From contig CAIOAN010000003.1 in the NCBI GenBank assembly GCA_903855995.1, positions 1-64,000 of the forward strand: DNA of 64,000 nucleotides, in the 5' to 3' direction. A program made the position numbers and the translations under genes. This document shows, piece after piece, positions 16,015-23,963 of the stretch. The notes under the pieces are model-generated. The model made no database searches and was not told the DNA's origin. It saw only the letters and a list, made by a program, of their open reading frames with translations. Source of the stretch: an uncultured Opitutia bacterium (lineage in GTDB: Bacteria; Verrucomicrobiota; Verrucomicrobiia; Opitutales; UBA953). Within the stretch, counting starts at the first letter, position 1; every line of letters begins with the position of its first letter.

Positions 16015-16788
16015 ATGCCCCGTATTCTCCTCGCTCTGCTCGGAATGGCGTTTTGCGCCGTCGCTTCGGCCGCCACGGTCGAAAAACTGACCATCGACGG
16101 TAAGGCCGTGACCGTGAAGGTCCCGGATCAAGCCGCTCCCGGTAAGCCCTGGCTTTGGGTCGGCGAGTTCGGTGGCCACCTGAAGACGCTCGAGGATGGC
16201 CTCGTCGAGAAAGGCTGGCACGTCGTCTACGTCGGCGTGAGCAACCAGTTCGGTTCCGCCCGCTCGATGGCGACTTGGGAAAAGGCCTACGAAGAATTCC
16301 ACGGCAAGCGCGGCTTCTCAGCCAAGCCGGCGCTCATCGGTATCTCGCGCGGCGGGCTTTACGTGAACGCCTGGACGCGCCTGCACCCGGATCGTGTTAG
16401 CGTGCTCTATCTCGACAACGGCGTGTGCGACATTCGATCTTGGCCGGGCGGCGTCGCCCTCACGCACCAGAGCAAGGGCAGCGCCCGCGACTGGGCGTTG
16501 TACAAGACCGAGTTCGGTTATGCGACTGACGACGAAGCCAAGGCCAAGTCGCTGCAGCCGGCCGAAGGCTTGCTGCCCGCCATCAAGGCCGGCGTGTTCC
16601 TGATTTCTTGTCACGGCACTGCCGACAAGACTGTGCCGTTCGAGGACAACGCCGCGCACGTCATCAAACTCTGGCAGGACAATGGCGGCCGCGTGAAGCT
16701 CTTCCCTAAGGAAGGCGGCGACCACCATCCCCACGGCCTGCTGGATCCCAAGCCCCTCATCGAAGTCCTGACAGCGGAGGTGAAGTGA
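16015..16788 (+). CDS. Secreted alpha/beta hydrolase
   Basis: The 257-residue product has a signal peptide (MPRILLALLGMAFCAVASA) and an alpha/beta hydrolase core. The nucleophile Ser is in IGISRGGLYV, the acid Asp in SCHGTADKTVPF, and the His in DHHPHGL. The catalytic triad therefore appears complete. The size and the PWLWVGEFGGH oxyanion-region motif resemble small esterase or acyl-hydrolase proteins found beside sugar-processing genes. The substrate is unknown. A cluster of REP hairpins begins 2 bases after the stop. Confidence 0.85.
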   Translation: MPRILLALLGMAFCAVASAATVEKLTIDGKAVTVKVPDQAAPGKPWLWVGEFGGHLKTLEDGLVEKGWHVVYVGVSNQFGSARSMATWEKAYEEFHGKRGFSAKPALIGISRGGLYVNAWTRLHPDRVSVLYLDNGVCDIRSWPGGVALTHQSKGSARDWALYKTEFGYATDDEAKAKSLQPAEGLLPAIKAGVFLISCHGTADKTVPFEDNAAHVIKLWQDNGGRVKLFPKEGGDHHPHGLLDPKPLIEVLTAEVK

Positions 16789-16789
16789 A

Positions 16790-16815
16790 GGTAGGGGCAG
16801 CACCGCGTGCTGCCT
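16790..16815. repeat. Single REP hairpin
   Basis: GGTAGGG is followed by GCAGCACCGCGTGCTGC, starting 2 bases after the hydrolase stop codon. A separate small palindrome, GTTCGCCGCAGGGCGAAC, follows at about 16831-16848. Confidence 0.75.
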
Positions 16816-16851
16816 TAGTTTGTTTTATCCGTTCGCCGCAGGGCGAACCCA

Positions 16852-16913
16852 GGTAGGGGCACGATTCATCGTGCACTCCTTTGCGGAGGGCGCGGCGTAG
16901 CCACGCCCCTACC
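16852..16913. repeat. REPIN-like pair
   Basis: The left arm is GTAGGGGCACGATTCATCGT continuing GC. The right arm on the other strand is GGTAGGGGCGTGGCTACGCC continuing GCGCC. The stems differ completely in sequence, but the heads are the same. Confidence 0.7.
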
Positions 16914-16935
16914 ACCGGCCGCCCTGCGGCGGCCA
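16914..16935. repeat. Short GC palindrome between two REPINs
   Basis: GGCCGCCCTGCGGCGGCC forms a strong hairpin without a GTAGGG head. Read on the other strand it resembles a GCCGCAGGGCGGC stem like the one near 16831. Confidence 0.5.
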
Positions 16936-16991
16936 GGTAGGGCTGACCACCCTTGGTCAGCCGCGGTTGAGCGAGGGCGCTCAACCCTACC
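16936..16991. repeat. REPIN-like pair, CTGACC/TTGAGC class
   Basis: GGTAGGGCTGACCACCCTTG GTCAG is followed by GGTTGAGCGAGGGCGCTCAA CCCTACC. It has the same two stem types as 223-276, but in swapped order and with different loops. Confidence 0.75.
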
Positions 16992-17000
16992 GAAGGCAAC

Positions 17001-17027
17001 TAGGACAGCACGTGGTGCTGTCCCTAC
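17001..17027. repeat. Single REP hairpin, inverse orientation
   Basis: GACAGCACGTGGTGCTGTC is followed by CCTACC. It is the inverse of the hairpin at 16790 with an A-T closing pair. Confidence 0.7.
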
Positions 17028-17042
17028 CTTAAGACCACCCAA

Positions 17043-17074
17043 CAAAAAGGCCGCCCGGGTGGGCGGCCTTTGTT
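17043..17074. terminator. Terminator downstream of the first autotransporter gene
   Basis: CAAAAAGGCCGCCCGGGTGG GCGGCCTTTG forms a long GC stem with A and T runs on either side. On the minus strand it follows the stop at 17092 by 17 bases. Confidence 0.85.
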
Positions 17075-17091
17075 TGGGATGATCTGCTGGC

Positions 17092-18759
17092 TTAGAACTT
17101 CACGCTGAACACCACGTTCGCGCTGAGGTCGGCGTTGCCACCGGACAGGCGCACATAGTCGCCGGAGGCGCTGAACGTGTAGCGACCGCGATTCACTTCG
17201 AAGCCCAGACCGCCGACGAAGCCGGTGGTATTGGTCTGGCCCGGGGTGGCGAAGGACAACGGAGTGCCGAGGAGGGTACCGTTCTGCGCACCGCCGCTGT
17301 TCTGCTGACCGATGCCGCCGATGCTCGCATTGAGCTTCAGGCCGTAGTCACTGAACGCCTTGGTGGTGTAGCTGAACTTCAGTTCGGCACGTTCTTCGAC
17401 GGTGGTCGAGCAAGAGCTGCCCATGGTCAGGTTCGAGGTTGCACCGGTTTCGGTGTAGCCGTCCTGGCTGGCGTAGACGTAGCGGGCGGAGAGCACGGGG
17501 GTCACGGAGACTTCACCGCCGAGGTACTGGCCGAGGGCGTAGACGCGACCGACGCTGACTTCAGGGCTCACGTACCAGCTCTTGTAATCGGATTTAGCTA
17601 CTTCAGGAGTAACGGCGGCGATGTTGCGTGTGCCCGTGTTGCTGCCACGTCCGCCGGTGAGGCCGACCTTGGCGAAGGTCGTTCCCCAGGTCTTGGTGGC
17701 GTAGGTGCCCGCGAAGAGCAAGTTGGTGTCGGTCCCGCCGAGGCCGCCGCCGAGGCTATTCTTCATGGTGCCGGCACCGATGAAGACGCCGCCGCGGACA
17801 TCTTCTGACCAATCACGATCGACGCCGACTGCACCACCCGAGTAGGTGTTGATGTAGTTGGCCGTAGAAGCCGAGGCGTCGACGTTGTTGCGCCCCGTGA
17901 AGCCGCGCACCCAGAAGTCGGAGTTACCAACCTGAGCGGGTGCCACTGCCCCATCGGCGCAGAGATCCGAGGTCAGCATGTAAGGCGAGTTCGCGTGCTT
18001 CGTGGCCTTGGCACCGATAGAGTCGATCAGGCCGTTCGTGTTGGCGAGGAGCGCGACCGAGTTCGAAACCTGGCGGATAGCATTGGTATTCGCACCGAAG
18101 GCGGAGGTGTCGACGGAGAAGCTGCGGTTATTGTCGAGAGACGTTCCACTTACCGAGTGAGAACTTACTGGGAGGCCAAACATATGCTTTTCCAGAGGCG
18201 AGACGCCGGTGAAGTTAGGAAAGAGGATGTCGTAATTGGTCGATGTGAGGCCTGTGATGTTTACATTAAGTACACGAATAGTTCCGGTGGAAACGATTGA
18301 GCCGGGTAGCGACCAGCCGGTCGTGAGATTCACCGTGTTGATAGTGCCCGTGTTGTTGACGGTGCCAATGCTGCCGGAAACATTGGCAATGTCCATGGTT
18401 CCGGAATTCGTGAAGCTGCCGATGGCACCGCTATTGGTGAACGTGCCGATGGTGCCGGTATTGGTGAACGTGCCGATGGTGCCGGAGTTGGTCAGCGTCG
18501 TGATGGTCCCCGCGTTGGACAGGGTGCTGAGGGTGATCGCGTTGGTGAAGGTCCCGACCGTCGTGCCGTCCGGATTGGTAAAATCTAAAGCCATCGCCTG
18601 GGTGCCGAGCGAACCGCTGAGGCCTCCGGCGACAATCGCGATCGTGGCGGCGGCCTGGAAAAAGGCGCGGCTACGGGAGTGGGCGGGGCGATTGGGGCAG
18701 CAGGTTGCGGGGGTTTGCACGCTGTATTTACTAAGATTTTCAGCGGCTTTCAATATCAA
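17092..18759 (-). CDS. Autotransporter with short Thr/Asn/Gly repeats and a C-terminal beta barrel
   Basis: The 555-residue product has a long signal region ending near GTQAMA (about residues 35-57). The passenger (60-140) is built from nine-residue units of the IGTFTNSGT type that look like a small beta-helix or beta-solenoid. From about residue 290 the sequence has alternating aromatic strands (FWVRGFTGR, SWYVSPEVSVGR) and ends VVFSVKF, the terminal-Phe signature of an outer-membrane barrel. This is a type V (autotransporter) architecture. A second barrel protein is encoded just upstream. Function is unknown; adhesin or surface display is possible. Confidence 0.8.
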   Translation of the reverse strand: MILKAAENLSKYSVQTPATCCPNRPAHSRSRAFFQAAATIAIVAGGLSGSLGTQAMALDFTNPDGTTVGTFTNAITLSTLSNAGTITTLTNSGTIGTFTNTGTIGTFTNSGAIGSFTNSGTMDIANVSGSIGTVNNTGTINTVNLTTGWSLPGSIVSTGTIRVLNVNITGLTSTNYDILFPNFTGVSPLEKHMFGLPVSSHSVSGTSLDNNRSFSVDTSAFGANTNAIRQVSNSVALLANTNGLIDSIGAKATKHANSPYMLTSDLCADGAVAPAQVGNSDFWVRGFTGRNNVDASASTANYINTYSGGAVGVDRDWSEDVRGGVFIGAGTMKNSLGGGLGGTDTNLLFAGTYATKTWGTTFAKVGLTGGRGSNTGTRNIAAVTPEVAKSDYKSWYVSPEVSVGRVYALGQYLGGEVSVTPVLSARYVYASQDGYTETGATSNLTMGSSCSTTVEERAELKFSYTTKAFSDYGLKLNASIGGIGQQNSGGAQNGTLLGTPLSFATPGQTNTTGFVGGLGFEVNRGRYTFSASGDYVRLSGGNADLSANVVFSVKF

Positions 18760-18841
18760 TCATCAATCTGACCAACCTTAATGCATATTCGTAACAATAA
18801 TATGAATAGTTGCCGTCTGGTTATCTGGGACAGGCATCTGG

Positions 18842-18930
18842 GGTAGGGACGGCTCTCCGAGCCGTCCGATCGCGGGCAGAGTTACGGATATCGATCGGCT
18901 CAACGGCGGGCTCGGAGAGCCCGCCCTACC
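18842..18930. repeat. REPIN, CTCTCCGAG class, left copy
   Basis: GGTAGGGACGGCTCTCCGAG CCGTCC, a spacer of about 37 bases, then GGCGGGCTCGGAGAGCCCGC CCTACC. Both arms carry the same CTCTCCGAG core in inverse orientation. A near-identical element in the same orientation lies at 20612-20701, so the two bracket the autotransporter gene between them. Confidence 0.85.
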
Positions 18931-18947
18931 CGAGGCAAAAGAGGACA

Positions 18948-18975
18948 GCGGATGCGATGTCATCGCATCCCTACC
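18948..18975. repeat. Single REP hairpin, GGATGCGATG class
   Basis: GGATGCGATGTCATCGCATC is followed by CCTACC, a near-perfect palindrome with an inverse head, 9 bases past the stop of the next minus-strand gene. Confidence 0.7.
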
Positions 18976-18984
18976 AACTCGTGC

Positions 18985-20505
18985 TCAGAACGCGCGGCGG
19001 ATGCTGATGGCGCCGGAGACATCCGGGGCTTCGCCGACGCCGGTGAAGTGTACCGAGACATTCAGGAGGGTGTCGGCCGAGAGCTTGTGATCGATGTCGA
19101 AGCCGAAGCGGGCTTGGTCGCGGGTAATCGCCGCACCGGCCACGGAGAAGGGCAGGGCGCCGTGATCGATGTCGGTACCGGAGAACCCGGACTGGGTCTT
19201 GTCGAAGCGGTGAATCCACTCCGCGGTCGCCAGGAGGGTGGTGTTCGTACCCAGCACATACTTGGTAGTCAGGCCGAGGCGCCCTTCCTGAGAGTTATGC
19301 GTCTGCTTATCGAACTGGGCATCAAAGGATCCGCCGGTCTCGGAGTAGGCGTCGGCTGAAGTGTGAGCCCAGGTGAAGGAGGCAAAGGGCGTGAACGCCG
19401 GTACGACCCCGAACTTCATAGCCGGTCCATCGAGGCGCAGGCGGACACTGGCGGACTTCATATCCGTGGCGCCATGGGAATAATCCGTGCCTGCTCCGGT
19501 GGCGTAGCCGCGGAGGGTGTCCGACTTCCAGGTGCCGACGATCGCTGTGAGCGAGAGGATGCTTTCCTTGTCGGCGAGGCGGGTGTCGGCTTCGCCGAGA
19601 AGGTATTGCCCCGTGACGTTGCTCGAGCCGCCGAAGAGCAGGTCGTTGTTCTGGGCGCCGTAACCGACGGCAACGCCGGCGACGACATCACCAAAAGTGC
19701 CGCTCACGCCGGCTTCGCCGGTCGTGGTGGCGCTATCGGACTTGCGTGAGCTGCTCCCGAAGTCTCCCGTGACCCAGGATTGGCTCGTCTTGCCCATGGC
19801 ATCGTAGGACATCAACGGGCGGTGGTGGGCCCCTTCGAGCGGCATACTCGAGAGAGAATTGACGATCGGAAGAATGCCAGCCGGGCCGCTGATCGAGGCC
19901 ATCCATTCGACGACATCCAGCATCACAGAGTTGGCATAGATGAATGCATGAGTCGTCGTGCCGGTATCGCTCTGCCCGACGATGACGGAGCCATCCGCCG
20001 AAACCCCAGTAGCGTAGGAAGAGCGCGAGGCCGCGGTGAGGGGGTCGCCGAGGGCCCCGAGGTCGGTCATGGTGGTGCCGACGAATTTGAAGGCATGATA
20101 CGTCGTACCGGTATCGCTCTGCCCGACGATGACGGAGCCATCCGCCGAAACCCCAGTAGCGCTGGAAGAGCGCGAGGCCGCGGTGAGGGGGTCGCCGAGG
20201 GCCCCGAGGTCGGTCATGGTGGTGCCGACGAATTTGAAGGCATGAGTCGTCGTGCCGGAATAGCCATACCCGACGATGACGGAGCCATCCGCCGAAACCC
20301 CAGTAGCGCTGGAAGAGCGCGAGGCCGCGGTGAGGGGGTCGCCGAGGGCCCCGAGGTCGATGATATTAGCGGCTCTCGACGTGGCCGGCAGGATGAAGCC
20401 TCCAGCGAGGAGCGCGGCCGCTTTCAGAAAGGCCAGGTTACCGAAGTGGGGAAGGCGAACGCGGCAGCAGGCTTGATGATGGCTCATCCACAGGTTGTGA
20501 CGCAC
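18985..20505 (-). CDS. Autotransporter with three HAF-type repeats
   Basis: The 506-residue product has a signal region ending near PATSRAA (residue 46). Three 49-residue repeats follow (50-196). They have the pattern DLGALGDPLTAASRSS / ATGVSADGSVIVG / HAFKF, which matches the HAF family of extracellular repeats predicted to form beta-propeller blades. From about residue 230 to the end is a beta-barrel domain closing with ISIRRAF. The repeats are nearly identical at DNA level, indicating recent duplication. Three blades alone would not close a propeller, so assembly or a degenerate fold is uncertain. Met7 is an alternative start. Confidence 0.82.
   Translation of the reverse strand: MRHNLWMSHHQACCRVRLPHFGNLAFLKAAALLAGGFILPATSRAANIIDLGALGDPLTAASRSSSATGVSADGSVIVGYGYSGTTTHAFKFVGTTMTDLGALGDPLTAASRSSSATGVSADGSVIVGQSDTGTTYHAFKFVGTTMTDLGALGDPLTAASRSSYATGVSADGSVIVGQSDTGTTTHAFIYANSVMLDVVEWMASISGPAGILPIVNSLSSMPLEGAHHRPLMSYDAMGKTSQSWVTGDFGSSSRKSDSATTTGEAGVSGTFGDVVAGVAVGYGAQNNDLLFGGSSNVTGQYLLGEADTRLADKESILSLTAIVGTWKSDTLRGYATGAGTDYSHGATDMKSASVRLRLDGPAMKFGVVPAFTPFASFTWAHTSADAYSETGGSFDAQFDKQTHNSQEGRLGLTTKYVLGTNTTLLATAEWIHRFDKTQSGFSGTDIDHGALPFSVAGAAITRDQARFGFDIDHKLSADTLLNVSVHFTGVGEAPDVSGAISIRRAF
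19918..20358 (-). repeat. Three tandem 147-bp coding repeats
   Basis: The unit length is exactly 147 bases (49 codons): the sequence AGCGCGAGG recurs at 20022, 20169 and 20316. Copies differ at only a few positions, mostly in the QSDTGTTYHAF/GYGYSGTTTHAF stretch and in the last half of the third copy. Confidence 0.92.
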
Positions 20506-20611
20506 GACCCCGAAACTACCATGCTATTTGTTTTAAATACTAAAACAGTTATAGCCGGCCTTTTCATCTGCTTTGAGGTGATTTGATTCCTGGTTTGTTA
20601 ATGTGTCCTCT
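20506..20611 (-). promoter_or_regulatory. AT-rich upstream region of the HAF autotransporter
   Basis: About 20520-20590 is clearly richer in A and T than its surroundings and contains runs such as GTTTTAAATACTAAAAC, itself a small palindrome (about 20531-20547). A promoter is likely here, but no clear -35/-10 pair was assigned. Confidence 0.4.
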
Positions 20612-20701
20612 GGTAGGGACGGCTCTCCGAGCCGTCCGTTCGCGGACGGAGCTGCGGAGGGAGAGTGGGGAGGTCGGCGGGCTCGGAGAGCCCGCCCTAC
20701 C
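20612..20701. repeat. REPIN, CTCTCCGAG class, right copy
   Basis: Same arms and same orientation as 18842-18930. The spacer is diverged but of similar length (about 37 bases). It occupies the gap between ispG and the autotransporter gene. Confidence 0.85.
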
Positions 20702-20707
20702 AATGCA

Positions 20708-20737
20708 GCTAGGGCAGCACGCGGTGCTGCCCTTACC
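20708..20737. repeat. Single REP hairpin
   Basis: AGGGCAGCACGCGGTGCTGC CCTTACC, the GGCAGCAC class in inverse orientation, with the head altered to GTAAGGG. It ends a few bases before the ispG stop codon. Confidence 0.65.
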
Positions 20738-20740
20738 TCG

Positions 20741-22753
20741 TTACGCTTCGACCCAGCGGCCCTTTTCCTTGATGAGGTCGACGAGGCGTTCGACGGCTTC
20801 TTCCTGGGGGACGTTGAACTTGATCGGGGTCTTGCCGACGTAGAGGTTGATCTTCCCGGGGGCGCCGCCGACGTAGCCGAAGTCGGCGTCGGCCATCTCG
20901 CCGGGTCCGTTCACGATGCAGCCCATGACGGCGATGGTGACCGACTTGAGGTGACCGGTGCGTTCCTTGATTTTGAGGGTCGTCGATTGGATGTCGAAGA
21001 GGGTGCGACCACAGCTCGGGCAGGCGACATACTCGGTCTTGGTCTGGCGCATGCGCGCACCCTGCAGAATATCGTAGGCAAGCGTCAGCGACTTCGCCGA
21101 GGTGGTCAGGGTCTCGCAGGACAGGAAGTCGCCATAGCCGTCGACGAGTAGGCCGCCGGCGAAGATCGAGGCTTCGATGAGGCGCGACTGGAAGCCGGGG
21201 TCGAGGCGTACGGCATTCGCGACCGTGGCGCGGATCCAGAGGGGGGCTTCGAGCTGGGCGATGGCCGCGCAGCGCACGAGTTCGCGGACCGTGCCCGTGG
21301 CGTGCAGGCCATCCTGCGGCTGCGAGGACGTGAGGATGAGCCGACCAGCGGGAATGGCCGCGAGTTCCTTGGCGAGTGTGGTGAGCGTCGGGCCATCGAG
21401 GTCGACGGCGAGAATGGCGTCATGCTTAACGACGGCTTCACCCCAAGCTTTTACCGCGGTCCCATCGGTGTCGGCGAAAGCCTTGACGACCACCAAGCGG
21501 CTGCCGGAGCCATCGAAGGGGAATTCGGAGGGCGATAGACTTGTCTCGACGAAAAGAGCCGGCACGGCCTGTCCGAGGGCCTTGCGCAGCGAGCGTAGGC
21601 CAGCGGCATGAGCGGGGTCATCGAGCCGCACCAAGAGCCCTTCGGCGCGGACCTCGCGCTGGGCCGCATGGGCGTCGAGGATCTCCTTCGCCGCCGCCTG
21701 CCAATCAGCGAGACCGGCGAGGCTGCGGACGATCACGCGCGGGAGTTCACCCGAACCCGCGAGGCAATTTGATGAAAGTGCGATGAGTTCGGTCTCGCGA
21801 CGGACGAACGAGAACGGATCAGCCGGGTCGGCCGGAAGTTTGACCGTCGAAGCGGCGCCGAGGGCGGCGAAGCCTTCGGCGCGGCTGACGATCTCCTTGC
21901 AGACCGGGATCTCGTGCCACGGGTCTTCCGTGAGCGAGACGCGGACCGTGTCGCCCAGGCCATCGGCGAGGAGCGAGCCGATGCCGATGGCGGACTTGAT
22001 GCGGGCGTCTTCGCCTTCGCCGGCCTCGGTCACGCCGAGGTGCAATGGGTAGTCCATGCCGAGGTCCGTCATGCGGGCGGCCGCGAGGCGGTAGGCCTCG
22101 ACCATCACCTTCGGGTTCGAGGACTTCATCGACAGGATCATGTCCTTGAAGCCGTGGGATTCGGCGATGCGGATGAATTCGAGGGCCGACTCCACCATCC
22201 CGTTCGGCGAGTCGCCGAAGCGGTTCATGATGCGGTCCGAGAGCGAACCGTGGTTGGTGCCGATGCGGAGCGAGCGGCCGAGGGCCTTGGCGCGCAGCAC
22301 CAGCGGCGTGAAGGCCTCGTGCAGGCGCTCCAGCTCCTCGGCGTAGGCTTTGTCGGTGTATTCCAGCACCGCGAACTTCTTCTTGTCGGCGTAGTTGCCC
22401 GGATTCACCCGGACCTTCTCCACGTGTTCGACCGCTTCCATCGCCGCGACCGGCAGAAAGTGGATGTCGGCGACCAATGGCTGGTTGAAGCCCGCTGCGC
22501 GGAACTGCCGGTGGATATCCTTCAGCGCGATCGCCGCGGCCTTGTTCGGGGCCGTGATGCGGATGATTTCGCAGCCCGCTTCCGCCAGGCGGATCGCCTG
22601 GGCGACCGTGGCCGCGACGTCCTCCGTGTCGGAGGTCGTCATCGACTGCAGGCGAATCGGATTCTTCCCGCCCACGGCTACGCTACCCACGTTCACGACG
22701 CGGGTGAGGCGGCGGACCGTGCGGTGGCGGGAGGGACAGTAGTCCGAGGACAT
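20741..22753 (-). CDS. ispG: 4-hydroxy-3-methylbut-2-en-1-yl diphosphate synthase, long three-domain form
   Basis: IspG converts methylerythritol cyclodiphosphate to HMBPP with a 4Fe-4S cluster. At 670 residues it is the long type with a TIM barrel (about 10-290), an inserted domain (about 300-540) and the Fe-S reductase domain at the C-terminus. Visible features are VRVNPGNYADKKKF, RIGTNHGSLSDRI, and cluster cysteines in CPSCGRTLFD and MGCIVNGPGEMADADFGYVG. The long form is known from plants, chlamydiae and Bacteroidota-type bacteria, supporting a PVC placement. It is monocistronic here. Confidence 0.96.
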   Translation of the reverse strand: MSSDYCPSRHRTVRRLTRVVNVGSVAVGGKNPIRLQSMTTSDTEDVAATVAQAIRLAEAGCEIIRITAPNKAAAIALKDIHRQFRAAGFNQPLVADIHFLPVAAMEAVEHVEKVRVNPGNYADKKKFAVLEYTDKAYAEELERLHEAFTPLVLRAKALGRSLRIGTNHGSLSDRIMNRFGDSPNGMVESALEFIRIAESHGFKDMILSMKSSNPKVMVEAYRLAAARMTDLGMDYPLHLGVTEAGEGEDARIKSAIGIGSLLADGLGDTVRVSLTEDPWHEIPVCKEIVSRAEGFAALGAASTVKLPADPADPFSFVRRETELIALSSNCLAGSGELPRVIVRSLAGLADWQAAAKEILDAHAAQREVRAEGLLVRLDDPAHAAGLRSLRKALGQAVPALFVETSLSPSEFPFDGSGSRLVVVKAFADTDGTAVKAWGEAVVKHDAILAVDLDGPTLTTLAKELAAIPAGRLILTSSQPQDGLHATGTVRELVRCAAIAQLEAPLWIRATVANAVRLDPGFQSRLIEASIFAGGLLVDGYGDFLSCETLTTSAKSLTLAYDILQGARMRQTKTEYVACPSCGRTLFDIQSTTLKIKERTGHLKSVTIAVMGCIVNGPGEMADADFGYVGGAPGKINLYVGKTPIKFNVPQEEAVERLVDLIKEKGRWVEA

Positions 22754-22794
22754 GGGGGTATCTCAACCCCTTTGCCCTCAGCCGTCAACGAGCG

Positions 22795-23835
22795 TCAGAA
22801 ATCCCAGCGATGGGCCGACGGAATCCACTGGTAGCCCTTACGGCCGTTCGGGACGACCACGCCGATACCCGGCCAAGGGAGGTGGAAGCCGTAGGCGCGC
22901 TCCTTCGTGACCGCGATTTCGGCGAAGACCTTCTTGCGGGTCGCGATGGCCGCGGCCGGATCGTGGTCGAAGTCGATGAACCAGTTCGGGTCTTCGAGCA
23001 TCAGCACGTGGTTGTGGGCGAGATCGGAGACGTGGAGGAGGGACTGCCCTTCGGACTTGATGCGGAAGATCGCATGGCCGTCGGTGTGGCCCGGGGCGGA
23101 GATGATCGTGATCGCACCGTCGAGGATTTGGTCGCCGTCCTTATGGATAACCAGGTTTGGCTGGAGCGTGTCGAATGAGCCGCGGACGTTTTTGATCATG
23201 CCCTTGATGTCGTCGGTGCGGTGCGACTTCGAGAAGTCGGGCTCCTTGCCGCGCCAGAAGTCGACTTCTTCCTTGAGGACGTGGACGGCCGCGTTGGGGA
23301 AGAGGATCTTGCCGCCGCTGGCGAGGCCGCCGATGTGGTCGATGTGCGAGTGGCTGAGCAGGGCGTGGGTGACGTCCTTGAAATCGATGCCGATGGTTTC
23401 CATCGCATCGGCCAGCCAGCCCCAGTTTTGATTCTTGTGCGGGCCGAAGCCCGCGTCGACGAGGATGACTTCCTTGTCCTTACGCAGGAGCAGGATGTTG
23501 ACGTAGAGCGTCATGTCGTCCGGGCGTTCGCCGAGAGCCACGAGGGCCTTCGTCATCTCCGCGCGATCGGCGGGCGGCCACATCTTCTTCGTCACGCCCT
23601 GTTTGAAGGTGCCGTAGCCGTCGCTGATGGACCAGGCCTCGAACTTGCCGATGGCGAACTTGTAGACGTAAGGATTGGAGATCGTCTTCTTCGCGATCGG
23701 ATTACCGGCGGCGTCGGTCGCGGCCTGGGCGGCGGCGAGGGAGGCCGGAATGCTTAGGGCGGCGAAGGCGGCGCCGAGGCTGCCAAGATTGCCGAGGAAC
23801 TGGCGGCGGGAGTTTTCCGGGAGGGGCTTTTCCAT
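22795..23835 (-). CDS. Tat-exported metallo-beta-lactamase-fold hydrolase
   Basis: The 346-residue product has a Tat signal (SRRQFLGNLGSLGAAFAALS, about residues 8-27). The zinc motif is LLSHSHIDHIGGL. A later metal His is in SAPGHTDGHAIF and another in VSDLAHNH. The fold and length resemble the lactonase-like group of exported metallo-hydrolases. The start at 23835 is chosen because the Tat signal follows directly; the open frame upstream is in the TGCAAA repeat. The substrate is unknown. Confidence 0.88.
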   Translation of the reverse strand: MEKPLPENSRRQFLGNLGSLGAAFAALSIPASLAAAQAATDAAGNPIAKKTISNPYVYKFAIGKFEAWSISDGYGTFKQGVTKKMWPPADRAEMTKALVALGERPDDMTLYVNILLLRKDKEVILVDAGFGPHKNQNWGWLADAMETIGIDFKDVTHALLSHSHIDHIGGLASGGKILFPNAAVHVLKEEVDFWRGKEPDFSKSHRTDDIKGMIKNVRGSFDTLQPNLVIHKDGDQILDGAITIISAPGHTDGHAIFRIKSEGQSLLHVSDLAHNHVLMLEDPNWFIDFDHDPAAAIATRKKVFAEIAVTKERAYGFHLPWPGIGVVVPNGRKGYQWIPSAHRWDF

Positions 23836-23963
23836 GGGGGTATGAGGGGAGATAAGGTGCAAACGCGCGAAAGTGCAAACGTGCAAAAGTGACGTAAGGG
23901 GGAGGGGTGGGGTGGGGGTAAGAACAAAAGGTGTTCCTAGCCCTGCTGAGCCTGTGGCTCAGC
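23836..23963. repeat. TGCAAA block, G-tract and palindrome between rseP and the hydrolase gene
   Basis: Bases 23857-23890 are GGTGCAAACGCGCGAAAGTG and onward. Bases 23898-23919 are five G runs (GGGGGAGGGGTGGGGTGGGG and onward) with quadruplex potential. Bases 23944-23962 are the palindrome GCTGAGCCTGTGGCTCAGC just past the rseP stop, which may act as its terminator. On the hydrolase sense strand this is again a C-tract followed by a TTTGCA block. It is the last occurrence of the repeat families in the window. Confidence 0.55.

Noticed and set aside
19918-20358. Regular repeats that might look like a CRISPR array
   Set aside because: The 147-bp units are in frame with a protein, have no spacers and no cas genes are nearby.
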